Positions 37,252-45,018 of a DNA stretch of 48,812 bases are shown in pieces (position 1 is the stretch's first letter; each line of letters begins with the position of its first letter). The notes under the pieces were generated by a model, which saw only the letters and a list, made by a program, of their open reading frames with translations, searched no databases and was not told where the DNA came from. The DNA lies in the NCBI GenBank assembly GCA_028694925.1, contig JAQVJW010000004.1, positions 1 to 48,812 on the forward strand, written 5' to 3'. Made by a program: the position numbers and the translations under genes. Source of the stretch: Patescibacteria group bacterium. GTDB lineage: Bacteria > Patescibacteriota > CPR2 > UBA1875.

Positions 37252-37950
37252 ATGCTCGACGTCAAAGTAGAAAAATTTGAAGGACCACTTGATCTTCTTC
37301 TTGAACTCATAGAAAAAGAGAAGCTTGATATAACGGAGATATCGCTTTCCAAAGTAACCGACCAATACCTAAATAGCGTCGCTTCGCTTGACCCAAAGGC
37401 TTATGACGTTTCGGAGTTCATGGTAATTGCCGCAAGGTTAATCTACCTTAAATCCAAGGCGCTGCTTCCCACCCTTGAAACAGAAGAAGATGAGGAAGAG
37501 ATCGAAGACCTTAAAACAAAGCTTGAAATCTACAAGAAGTACAAGGATGCAGCGAAAGAGTTCTCAAACATCCTTGAGAAGAATCAGCGCTCTTATCCCG
37601 CCAAAAAGCCTCAACTTATTCTTTCGAAGTTTACACCACCAAAGGGCGTTGAGCTAAATGACCTCTGGGGCACTTTTCAGAAGCTCCTCACCGATATGCC
37701 TGAAGAGCTTGCAAGGGAAGAGGTCGAGCTCCCATCAGAAAAGATTACGGTTGAAGAGAAGTTGGCCCATCTTGAGGAGTTATTTGCGGGGAAGAAAAGT
37801 CATCGCTTTTCACATCTCATCAAGAACTCATCCGGAAAGCTTGAGGCAATCATTACTTTTCTTGCTATACTAGAGTTAGTCAAGATTAAGAAAATAACGG
37901 TAAAACAAGACAATAATTTTAATGATATTGAGCTTGTGAGGGTTGGATGA
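37252..37950 (+). CDS. scpA: Segregation and condensation protein A
   Basis: The 232-aa kleisin subunit of the SMC-ScpAB chromosome condensation complex. The N-terminal domain has KVEKFEGPLDLLLELIEKEK and DITEISLSKVTDQYL, contacting the SMC neck. A charged central region binds ScpB, and the C-terminal winged helix (VTFLAILELVKIKKI-like ITFLAILELVKIKKIT) contacts the SMC head. AAGGGGG precedes the ATG. It overlaps scpB by four bases (ATGA). Confidence 0.94.
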   Translation: MLDVKVEKFEGPLDLLLELIEKEKLDITEISLSKVTDQYLNSVASLDPKAYDVSEFMVIAARLIYLKSKALLPTLETEEDEEEIEDLKTKLEIYKKYKDAAKEFSNILEKNQRSYPAKKPQLILSKFTPPKGVELNDLWGTFQKLLTDMPEELAREEVELPSEKITVEEKLAHLEELFAGKKSHRFSHLIKNSSGKLEAIITFLAILELVKIKKITVKQDNNFNDIELVRVG

Positions 37951-38516
37951 CAAAGAAAAACATCAAAAGTATTATCGAGTCCATTCTCCTTGTGGCTGAA
38001 AAGCCAGTTTCCGTCAAGGAGCTCTCTTCGTGTTGTGAATCGATGGTCTCTGACGTTCAGAAGGCCCTAGCCGAGCTTATAAAAGAGTATGAAGGTAGGG
38101 GAATGAGAATTATAAAAAAGGGAAACTACTATTCACTGGTCACAGACCCTGATAATGCGGGAGCGGTAGCCAAGTTTCTAAACGAAGAGCTTCGGCATGA
38201 TCTTTCGCCAGCCGCCATCGAAACTCTTTCTGTCATTACCTACAAACAGCCCGTCACAAGAATGGAAATCGAAGATGTTAGAGGAGTTTCGGCCGACCAC
38301 CTTATAAGAAACCTGATGATCAGGGGGCTTATTCAAGAAGTAGGAAGAAAGGAAGCCCCAGGAAGACCCATCCTTTATGGAACGACGATGGAGTTCCTTC
38401 AGTACTTTGGACTCTCCTCGGAAGATGAATTACCAGAGTTTGAGATGCCGGAGAAGGCAGCAGAACTATTTCGTGAAGTGGATACGATAACTGAAAAAGA
38501 AGATGCGAATAAATAG
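37947..38516 (+). CDS. scpB: Segregation and condensation protein B
   Basis: The 189-aa partner of ScpA with two winged-helix domains. Motifs are IIESILLVAEKPVSVKEL at the start, LSPAAIETLSVITYKQPVTR and VSADHLIRNLMIRGLIQEVG, then GRPILYGTTMEFLQYFGL. All are standard for the family. The start overlaps the scpA stop and the end overlaps the pseudouridine synthase gene by 14 bases, a common bacterial gene order (scpA-scpB-rluB). Confidence 0.95.
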   Translation: MTKKNIKSIIESILLVAEKPVSVKELSSCCESMVSDVQKALAELIKEYEGRGMRIIKKGNYYSLVTDPDNAGAVAKFLNEELRHDLSPAAIETLSVITYKQPVTRMEIEDVRGVSADHLIRNLMIRGLIQEVGRKEAPGRPILYGTTMEFLQYFGLSSEDELPEFEMPEKAAELFREVDTITEKEDANK

Positions 38517-39186
38517 GTTCCTTGCCCGAGCCGGGGTCGCTTCAAGGCGAAAAGCAGAAGAGCTAGTTAAAAAGGGCTCTGTTTTTGTAAATGGGGAAAA
38601 GATTACTAACCTAGCTACCGAAATTGACCCCGATAAAGATGAGGTGGTACTAAATGGGAATAGACTGAACTTACCAGAGCTAAAATATTACCTTTTAAAT
38701 AAACCAAAGGGATATATGACTACAAGGAGTGATCCACATGCCAAAAGAACAATTTATGAACTACTTCCGCCGGATACCACGCTATTTAGTGTCGGAAGGC
38801 TTGACAAGGACACTACAGGGCTTATCGCCATCACAAATGATGGTGACTTTGCTCAAAACATGATTCACCCCAGTAAGAAGATCGAGAAGGAATACCTCGT
38901 AACCACTAAAAGTCCTTTAACAGACTCTCAGCTAAAAACGCTGAGCGGTAATATTACTCTCTCGGATGGACCTGTAAAGGCCAAACAAATAAAAAAGATT
39001 ACAAATAACAAGCTCAGACTTGTAATTGACGTAGGACGGAACCGTATTGTAAGGCGAATGATTAAGGCAGTCGGGAACGAAGTCAGAGAGCTTGAGAGGG
39101 TTCGAATTGGTTCCCTTAAACTCGATGTTCCACTTTCTAAGTATCGGAAATTATCAGATAATGAGGTGTGGGAATATCTAAAATGA
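38503..39186 (+). CDS. RluB/RsuA-family pseudouridine synthase
   Basis: A 227-aa enzyme that converts a uridine in rRNA to pseudouridine. The N-terminal S4 RNA-binding domain is MRINRFLARAGVASRRKAEE and KKGSVFVNGEKI. The catalytic Asp lies in SVGRLDKDTTGLIAITNDG, followed by KIEKEYLV and GRNRIVRRMIKAVG. In this gene order it is most likely RluB-like (23S rRNA), but the site cannot be read from sequence. It overlaps scpB and the next DD-carboxypeptidase (ATGA). Confidence 0.9.
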   Translation: MRINRFLARAGVASRRKAEELVKKGSVFVNGEKITNLATEIDPDKDEVVLNGNRLNLPELKYYLLNKPKGYMTTRSDPHAKRTIYELLPPDTTLFSVGRLDKDTTGLIAITNDGDFAQNMIHPSKKIEKEYLVTTKSPLTDSQLKTLSGNITLSDGPVKAKQIKKITNNKLRLVIDVGRNRIVRRMIKAVGNEVRELERVRIGSLKLDVPLSKYRKLSDNEVWEYLK

Positions 39187-40085
39187 TTTCAAAACTAATT
39201 ATAGCTGGTCTTTTGATTTTAATCTCAGTCCTCCCCGCAAGCGACAGGACAAAAACTTGGGAAGATAGTTTAAGGGGGGCAATTGATAACGAAGAGGTTC
39301 AGGAGATAGATATCGCTGACCCAGGGTCGACCCCAAGCATCATCAGTGACGCTAGGGAAGTAGCAGTTACGGCCGAAGCAGCCTTTTTCGTCGATATTAA
39401 CTCCGGTGAGTATTTAGTGGAGAAGGCTATAGATAAAAAACTATCTATCGCCTCACTTACAAAGCTAATGACTGCCCTTATCGCAGTCGAGGAGACCTCA
39501 CCAGATGATGTGATTACTGTCCCGCCCGGCCTTGCGGTAAGGAGCGATGATTCTCGGATGTGGCTTGTAGCGGGGGACAAACTAACAAGTAATGAGCTCT
39601 TACATGGGGTCCTGATTGCCTCCGGCTCCGATGCGGCCCTAACGTTTGCAAGTCATATTTCAGGTTCTACGAATGACTTTGTTGAGCTTATGAACGACCG
39701 AGCCGAACTCCTGGGTCTTCGTGATACCCACTTTGGAAACCCGGTTGGTTGGGATGAAGCGGATAACTACTCGACCGCGCAAGATATGGCTGCGCTTTCA
39801 AGGATTGCTCTTACAAATCCAGAGATAAGGGAGATTGTAGCGAAGAGAACATATATCGCAAACTCCCAAAGAGGAAGACCATACATTCTTACAAACACCA
39901 ATTTGCTTATAGGGCAAACATACAAAGGGATAAAAACAGGGACAACCTATGGAGCGGGGCAGTGCCTTACCACCTATTACACCGATGGTGATAGGGAGAT
40001 TATAGGGGTGGTGCTGGGAAGTACCTCTAGGTTTAGTGACACAACTAGAACTATCGAATATATTAAAGAGAACTTTAGCTGGTAA
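39183..40085 (+). CDS. Second S11 D-alanyl-D-alanine carboxypeptidase
   Basis: 300 aa with a signal or anchor helix (about 3-20), a spacer, then SLTKLM (Ser91, Lys94), a second motif reading SGSDA (147-149) and KTGTTYGAGQC. In S11 enzymes the second motif is SxN; here Asn is replaced by Ser. Otherwise the core is intact, including FGNPVGWDEADNY. It may be active with altered rate, or partly regulatory. The ATG at 39183 overlaps the previous stop (ATGA); a GTG at 39168 is also in frame. Confidence 0.88.
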   Translation: MISKLIIAGLLILISVLPASDRTKTWEDSLRGAIDNEEVQEIDIADPGSTPSIISDAREVAVTAEAAFFVDINSGEYLVEKAIDKKLSIASLTKLMTALIAVEETSPDDVITVPPGLAVRSDDSRMWLVAGDKLTSNELLHGVLIASGSDAALTFASHISGSTNDFVELMNDRAELLGLRDTHFGNPVGWDEADNYSTAQDMAALSRIALTNPEIREIVAKRTYIANSQRGRPYILTNTNLLIGQTYKGIKTGTTYGAGQCLTTYYTDGDREIIGVVLGSTSRFSDTTRTIEYIKENFSW

Positions 40086-40090
40086 AAACA

Positions 40091-40119
40091 TCGACGCAAA
40101 GCCAAAAAAGTGTTAGAAT
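40091..40119 (+). promoter_or_regulatory. Promoter of der
   Basis: TCGACG (40091-40096), a 17-bp spacer and the extended -10 TGTTAGAAT (hexamer 40114-40119). Eight bases separate it from the ATG at 40128; no Shine-Dalgarno sequence. Confidence 0.65.
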
Positions 40120-40127
40120 AGGGCGTT

Positions 40128-41462
40128 ATGAAAGAAAAAGAAAATAAATATAGTGTGGTGATTGTCGGGCGTCCTAACGTCGGTAAGAGTTCGCTCTTTA
40201 ACCGCCTTATTGGCACCCGGAAAGCCGTTATCCTTGCTGAACCTGGAACCACTCGTGACTTAATCGAGGAGGAGGTTGAGATAAATGGAAGAACCGTTAA
40301 TCTCATCGATACCGCTGGGTATCTTGAAAACGGTAAAGACGAGATCGCCGAAAAGGCCTATGCAAAGTTAAGAGAAGCTATCGCTCGGGGTAACAAGATT
40401 ATCTATGTCGTTGATGGGGAAGTCCCACCAACCGAGGAAGATAAGCGAGTAGCCGATGTCCTAAGAAAGACCGGAAAAGAGACCATCCTTGTTGTAAACA
40501 AGATAGATAGCACAAAGAAGAAGAACTACGCCGGGGAATACGCTCGACTTGGCTTTAAGCCCGTAGTCGAGACGTCTACCATTCATAATCTTGGGATCGC
40601 GAGTCTTAAAGAAGAGATTGCAAAAGATGCCCCTAAGGGTAAGAAAAAGGTAGAGAAAGAGACGACCAAGGTTGCTATCATCGGGAGGCCTAATGTTGGT
40701 AAGAGCTCCATCCTAAATGCTCTTTGTGGCAAAGATAAGGCAATTGTGACCGATATCGCCGGAACAACCAGGGATGTCGTTACAGAGAAAGTAACTTATG
40801 GTACGGCTGAGCTTGCACTCTCGGATACTGCCGGGGCCAGAAGGCCAGGGAAGATCGGGCGAGCCTTTAAAAAGGGTGCGCCACTTGAGCGGTTTGCCTA
40901 CCTTCGGACCGAGCGGGAGGTCGAAAGTTCCGATATTGTTCTTCTCGTGCTTGATGCCACAGAACAAAGAGCTACTACCCAAGATTTACATATCGCAGGA
41001 CTAGCCAAAGAGGCTGGGAAGGGCGTCATTCTTGTGATAAACAAGTGGGATCTGACGTCTGAAATCACTCAGGAGAAATTCCTGGCCAGGCTAAGAAACC
41101 GTTTTGGATTTATGCGTTGGGTTCCAGCGATTTTTGTTTCGGCCGAAACAGGCTTAAATATCGAAAAGATTGGGGAAATCGTTGAAAAGGTAGCCGAGAA
41201 TCAAAGAAGAAGAATTCCGACCCCAAAGCTTAATCGAATAATTGAGGACTTTAGCCTCAGGAACATCCCAAAGGCCAGAGGTAAGTATCGGCCAAAAATA
41301 TTCTATGCTGTACAAACCCAGGTGGTCCCACCAACTTTTGAGATTAGGGCCAAGCATCATGATGCTATTCACTTTAGTTGGCAAAGAGCGCTTGCAAATG
41401 AACTTAGAAAAGAGTTTGATTTTACGGGAACACCGATTAAGATTATCTTTAAGAAAAAATAA
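40128..41462 (+). CDS. der: Ribosome-assembly GTPase Der (EngA)
   Basis: A 444-aa tandem GTPase for 50S subunit assembly. The first G domain has GRPNVGKSSLFN, DTAGY and NKID; the second has GRPNVGKSSILN, DTAGA and NKWD, followed by the C-terminal KH-like domain (PKIFYAVQTQVVPPTFEI). Order and length are standard. A basic insert after the second DTAG (RRPGKIGRAFKKGAPLERFAYL) is somewhat longer than usual. The gene has a short-leader promoter and is followed by pth with its own promoter. Confidence 0.95.
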   Translation: MKEKENKYSVVIVGRPNVGKSSLFNRLIGTRKAVILAEPGTTRDLIEEEVEINGRTVNLIDTAGYLENGKDEIAEKAYAKLREAIARGNKIIYVVDGEVPPTEEDKRVADVLRKTGKETILVVNKIDSTKKKNYAGEYARLGFKPVVETSTIHNLGIASLKEEIAKDAPKGKKKVEKETTKVAIIGRPNVGKSSILNALCGKDKAIVTDIAGTTRDVVTEKVTYGTAELALSDTAGARRPGKIGRAFKKGAPLERFAYLRTEREVESSDIVLLVLDATEQRATTQDLHIAGLAKEAGKGVILVINKWDLTSEITQEKFLARLRNRFGFMRWVPAIFVSAETGLNIEKIGEIVEKVAENQRRRIPTPKLNRIIEDFSLRNIPKARGKYRPKIFYAVQTQVVPPTFEIRAKHHDAIHFSWQRALANELRKEFDFTGTPIKIIFKKK

Positions 41463-41491
41463 GGGATGTTTAGAATTAACTCGTAATCATA

Positions 41492-41497
41492 TATAAT
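41492..41497 (+). promoter_or_regulatory. -10 box giving leaderless pth
   Basis: A consensus TATAAT ends exactly six bases before the ATG at 41504. A TTTAGA (41469-41474) lies 17 bases upstream as a weak -35. No Shine-Dalgarno sequence is present. Confidence 0.7.
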
Positions 41498-41503
41498 GGT
41501 CAT

Positions 41504-42076
41504 ATGTTACTTATAGCAGGCCTTGGTAATCCAGGCGATAAATACGAAGAAACACGACACAACGTCGGCTTTATGGTTCTTGACAAACTTGCGGATGATT
41601 TTGGCGTTACCTTTAAGGAAGATAAGAAACGGAATGCCGAAGTGGCTGAATACACTATGACTTTTCCGAGACAGAAGAAGAAGGTCAGAATGGTCCTCGT
41701 AAAGCCACAAACCTATATGAATAAATCCGGGGAAGCTGTCGCGAAGATAGCCCGCTATCATGGGATTGACCCTAGGCACACCTGGGTCATCCATGATGAC
41801 CTTGATATTGAGCTTGGGATCATCAGGACCCGCTTTGGAGGTACATCAGCCGGCCAAAAGGGGGTAGAGTCAATTATTTCTCACCTTGGGACAAAAGACT
41901 TCTATCGTTTCCGTTTTGGAATAAAACCAGAGGGAGGGCAAAAGATACCGGCCGAGGAGTTTGTTCTTAAGAAGTTCAGTAAGGCAGAGAGGGAAGTAGT
42001 CGATCTTAAGATAAAGGAACTAATAGAGATCTTAAAAGAGTCGGCCGAATTTGGCCCGGAGCCGAGTACTAGATAG
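41504..42076 (+). CDS. pth: Peptidyl-tRNA hydrolase
   Basis: A 190-aa enzyme that frees tRNA from prematurely released peptidyl-tRNA. Active-site residues lie in LIAGLGNPGDKYEETRHNVGF (start to His19; Asn9 region), VKPQTYMNKSGEAV and WVIHDDLDIELG (Asp), with GGTSAGQKGVESI. The length is typical. The C-terminal tail EFGPEPSTR is short. The downstream gene starts two bases after the stop. Confidence 0.95.
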   Translation: MLLIAGLGNPGDKYEETRHNVGFMVLDKLADDFGVTFKEDKKRNAEVAEYTMTFPRQKKKVRMVLVKPQTYMNKSGEAVAKIARYHGIDPRHTWVIHDDLDIELGIIRTRFGGTSAGQKGVESIISHLGTKDFYRFRFGIKPEGGQKIPAEEFVLKKFSKAEREVVDLKIKELIEILKESAEFGPEPSTR

Positions 42077-42077
42077 T

Positions 42078-42761
42078 ATGTATACTCCTAAGATAAAGTT
42101 TGAATTTGACCAGAAATTAGATACAGAGATGCTTTGGGAGTTTTTAGGAGACGCTAAGAAGGGTGGCTTTGATTTTTCGGCTGAGGTAATTAAAAATCAC
42201 CCAGCCCTCAAAAACAATACAAGCAAAGAGGTTGTGAAAAAATATGTTGCCAATTACTACAGAAAACACGAGAAGGAACTTAGAGATGCAAAAAAAGATA
42301 TTGAAAAAAGATGGAAAACGGTAGAGTCCGAATTCTATAAAGCAACAGATAAATATTTTGAAAAACTCTCTTGGCCGAAGGGGAAATATATCGGCTATAT
42401 CTCAATAAACCCTTGTGGGCCTAGGTTTTTGCCGAATAAAACGTGGCAAACTCCATATTTCTGGCCTAAAGAGGCAATAGGTCAGATAATTCACGAAATG
42501 CTACATTTTCTTTTCTTTGAACAAGCAACAAAAGTTAAAAACACTCATTTTAAAAAAGACCAATTATGGCATCTTTCAGAAATTTTTAATGATATCATCC
42601 AAAAAGAAAAAGAATTTGTGCAGATTCAGGGATATATTCCTGAAATTAGCTACCCGGACCACAATAGATTACATAAAAAATATTTACTAATTTGGAAAAA
42701 GAATAAAACGGCTAGAAAGTTTATCGAAAATTCAACAGCTGAGATAAAAAAAGACTTTTAG
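42078..42761 (+). CDS. Hypothetical zinc metallopeptidase-like protein (HExxH)
   Basis: A 227-aa soluble protein with IIHEMLHFLFFEQ, an HExxH zinc-binding motif, and downstream HL-SE (LWHLSEIFNDII) that could supply a third ligand. The first half is helical and charged (VKKYVANYYRKHEKELRDAK). This arrangement resembles SprT/DUF2268-like or minigluzincin proteins but I cannot name the family. It is strongly AT-rich compared with pth and the ABC genes, suggesting recent acquisition. The ATG at 42078 is two bases after the pth stop; a longer in-frame start at 42051 overlaps pth. Confidence 0.7.
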   Translation: MYTPKIKFEFDQKLDTEMLWEFLGDAKKGGFDFSAEVIKNHPALKNNTSKEVVKKYVANYYRKHEKELRDAKKDIEKRWKTVESEFYKATDKYFEKLSWPKGKYIGYISINPCGPRFLPNKTWQTPYFWPKEAIGQIIHEMLHFLFFEQATKVKNTHFKKDQLWHLSEIFNDIIQKEKEFVQIQGYIPEISYPDHNRLHKKYLLIWKKNKTARKFIENSTAEIKKDF

Positions 42762-42789
42762 TCAATATATCTGTTTATATAAATAACTA

Positions 42790-42819
42790 TTGCTCTCTTA
42801 AGTCTTTGGGTGCTACAAT
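42790..42819 (+). promoter_or_regulatory. Promoter of the ABC transporter operon
   Basis: TTGCTC (42790-42795), an 18-bp spacer and the extended -10 TGCTACAAT (hexamer 42814-42819). Confidence 0.6.
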
Positions 42820-42846
42820 CAATCTTGCGCTTAAATAAGGATGCAG

Positions 42847-44010
42847 ATGTTTGAGATTATAAAAAATATGTTTAGAAGGAAGCTCAGGACCGCTCTTACG
42901 GTCTTTGGGATTGCAATTGGAATCTTGGCCCTTGTTGTGATGGGAGGAATTGCAGAAAAGCTAGATCTCCTTGTTAAGGGTGGTACAGACTATTATGCTG
43001 ATAAAGTTCAAGTCCAGTCAGCTGAAAGTAACTTCTTTATCACTACTCCACTTACCCTTGATAAAGGGGAGGAGCTAAAGAAAGTCGACGGGGCTAAATG
43101 TGTTGCCGCTTCAATTGGGACTACCCTAGATAAGGAACTCGAGGCTGTTAACTTTGGACCTCCGCCGCTGATTCAAGGTAGGCAGACAGAGTGTGACCAG
43201 TATGAGAGCTTTGAGATAACCTTAACTGATGGAAGAGATATCACAGACGATGACCGGGGTAAGGTAGTCCTTGGAGCCGACCTGATAAAAAAGTTTGAGG
43301 CCGAAATCGGAAAAGAGATTGAGATTAGGGGTAAGAAGTATGAGATTGTTGGCCTGATGGAGAAGACCTTCACCGCCCCAGACTCAGTCGCTCTAATGTC
43401 GTTCCATGATGCTCAACTTGTGATCTATGAGGATTTACCAGAGATAGTTAAAAGCCAGCTTAAAGCAACTGAGGTTACTAACGGCTTTATCGTAAATCCA
43501 GATAATGGCACCGACCCAAATGAACTAGCAAGGACCCTCGAGAGTGAGGTCAAAGATATTAAGGCAGTCGGCCCAAAAGACTTTGAGGATTCGATTGCCT
43601 CAACCGTTGGTACTTTTACCTCAATTATCTATGGAATTGCCATTATTTCACTTCTTGTGGGAACCTTATCGATTATAAATACGATGACAATGTCTATCTC
43701 AGAGCGTACCAAAGAGATTGGAGTCAAAAAGGCAATTGGCGCCAAGACTCAGGATATTTTAATCGAATACTTAACCGAAGCCGGACTAATTGGCCTCCTT
43801 GGTGGAGCAATCGGAATTGGCCTTGGAACCCTCCTTGTTTATGTTATAAACTCGGCGATGGAGAAAACAGGGGATAAAATCTTCCTCTTAACACCAAGAC
43901 TTCTTTGGGGCGCCCTTATCTTCTCGGTTGTCCTTGGGGTTGTCGCTGGTATTTATCCGGCTCTTCATGCCGCCCGCCTTAGTATTGTTAAATCCTTAAG
44001 GGAGGAATAA
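42847..44010 (+). CDS. MacB-like ABC transporter permease
   Basis: A 387-aa permease. N-terminal membrane helix (about 15-37), a large extracytoplasmic MacB-type domain (about 40-255) and three C-terminal helices (about 258-285, 305-335, 352-375). The FtsX-like core has LSIINTMTMSISERTKEIGV and KKAIGAKTQDIL, then LHAARLSIVKSLREE at the end. MacB-type permeases drive export or mechanotransmission of lipids, peptides or proteins; the cargo is unknown. ATG 42847 is used because AAGG abuts the ATG at 42841. The TAA overlaps the ATPase ATG (TAATG). Confidence 0.88.
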   Translation: MFEIIKNMFRRKLRTALTVFGIAIGILALVVMGGIAEKLDLLVKGGTDYYADKVQVQSAESNFFITTPLTLDKGEELKKVDGAKCVAASIGTTLDKELEAVNFGPPPLIQGRQTECDQYESFEITLTDGRDITDDDRGKVVLGADLIKKFEAEIGKEIEIRGKKYEIVGLMEKTFTAPDSVALMSFHDAQLVIYEDLPEIVKSQLKATEVTNGFIVNPDNGTDPNELARTLESEVKDIKAVGPKDFEDSIASTVGTFTSIIYGIAIISLLVGTLSIINTMTMSISERTKEIGVKKAIGAKTQDILIEYLTEAGLIGLLGGAIGIGLGTLLVYVINSAMEKTGDKIFLLTPRLLWGALIFSVVLGVVAGIYPALHAARLSIVKSLREE

Positions 44011-44894
44011 TGGCAGAGATAGTCTTAAAACTAGAAAAGGTCACCAAGACATATATCATGGGCCAGAACCGTTCCGCAGGTAAAGCATATAACGCCATCA
44101 GAAAATACCATAAAAAGTATGAGAGTATTTGTGCCAAGAATGACGAGAAGCTCGAAAAGAAAATGGGCAAGACCCTAGAGAGGGCCCAGACGGCTTTTGC
44201 AAAAGAGAAATACGAATTAGCCTATAAGACTATAACGGGGAAGAATCTGAAGAAGAATTTGAAGGATAAAGGGGTCGTCGTTCACGCCCTAAATGGGGTT
44301 GACCTTGAGATAAAAAAGGGAGAGATGATTGCCATTATGGGTCCCTCTGGTTCTGGTAAATCAACCCTCCTTAATGCCCTGGGGCTCATTGACGATGTTA
44401 GCTCCGGTAAAGTATATATCGATGGTATCCTGGCCTCAAAACTTAAGGCAGGGAAGCTACCTGAAATAAGGGCCAAAAAACTTGGCTTTGTCTTTCAGTC
44501 ATATAACCTAATCCCAACCTTATCGGCGCTTGAGAATGTGATGCTCGCCCTCCGCTATAGTGGAGCAGGAAGAGGAGAAAGAAGAAAGAAAGCCGAAGAG
44601 GCCCTAAAATTAGTGGGGCTCGGGGACAGAATGAAGCATACCCCAAATGAACTCTCTGGTGGTCAACGTCAGAGGGTAGCTATCGCCCGCTCACTTGTTA
44701 ATGAGCCGGCTGTCATCTTTGGGGATGAACTTACGGGGGAGCTTGATACAAAGACTTCAACCGAGATTATGAATCTCCTTATAGCCCTAAACAAGAAGAA
44801 GGGTCAAACCTTTATCATCGTGACCCATAACCCAGAGGTTGCCAAGATGTGCCAAAGGACTATTAGGATGAGAGACGGGAAGATCGTAAAATAA
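44010..44894 (+). CDS. ABC transporter ATPase with a helical insertion near the N-terminus
   Basis: A 294-aa LolD/MacB-type ATPase paired with the upstream permease. Motifs are GPSGSGKSTLLNALG (Walker A, 111-119), FQSYNLIPTLSALENVML (Q-loop region), LSGGQRQRVAIARSL (signature), VIFGDELTGELD (Walker B; usually DEPTGNLD, here DELTGELD) and VTHNPEVA (switch His). Between KTYIMG and VVHALNGV the family normally has only a few residues, but here there are about 70 (about 19-88) of charged, helical sequence. Shine-Dalgarno GGGAGG precedes the ATG. Confidence 0.88.
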   Translation: MAEIVLKLEKVTKTYIMGQNRSAGKAYNAIRKYHKKYESICAKNDEKLEKKMGKTLERAQTAFAKEKYELAYKTITGKNLKKNLKDKGVVVHALNGVDLEIKKGEMIAIMGPSGSGKSTLLNALGLIDDVSSGKVYIDGILASKLKAGKLPEIRAKKLGFVFQSYNLIPTLSALENVMLALRYSGAGRGERRKKAEEALKLVGLGDRMKHTPNELSGGQRQRVAIARSLVNEPAVIFGDELTGELDTKTSTEIMNLLIALNKKKGQTFIIVTHNPEVAKMCQRTIRMRDGKIVK

Positions 44895-44943
44895 ACTTTA
44901 TTTCATATAACATAAATACACAATAAGTATTATATATTCTTGT

Positions 44944-45000
44944 ACGAAAAAGGAGACTTGTGTAAGACGCACGAGACCTTGTAGGTGTCTCCTTATTCGT
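44944..45000 (-). terminator. Branched terminator of the helix-turn-helix gene
   Basis: AAGGAGAC (44950-44957) pairs with GTCTCCTT (44987-44994). Outside it ACGAA (44944-44948) pairs with TTCGT (44996-45000). Inside are two small hairpins, CTTGTG/CACGAG (44957-44962/44970-44975) and ACCT-TGT-AGGT (44976-44986). On the minus strand the stem is followed by TTTTT, so it should end the 45019-46242 transcript. Confidence 0.7.
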
Positions 45001-45018
45001 GCGAATGAATCGCAAACG

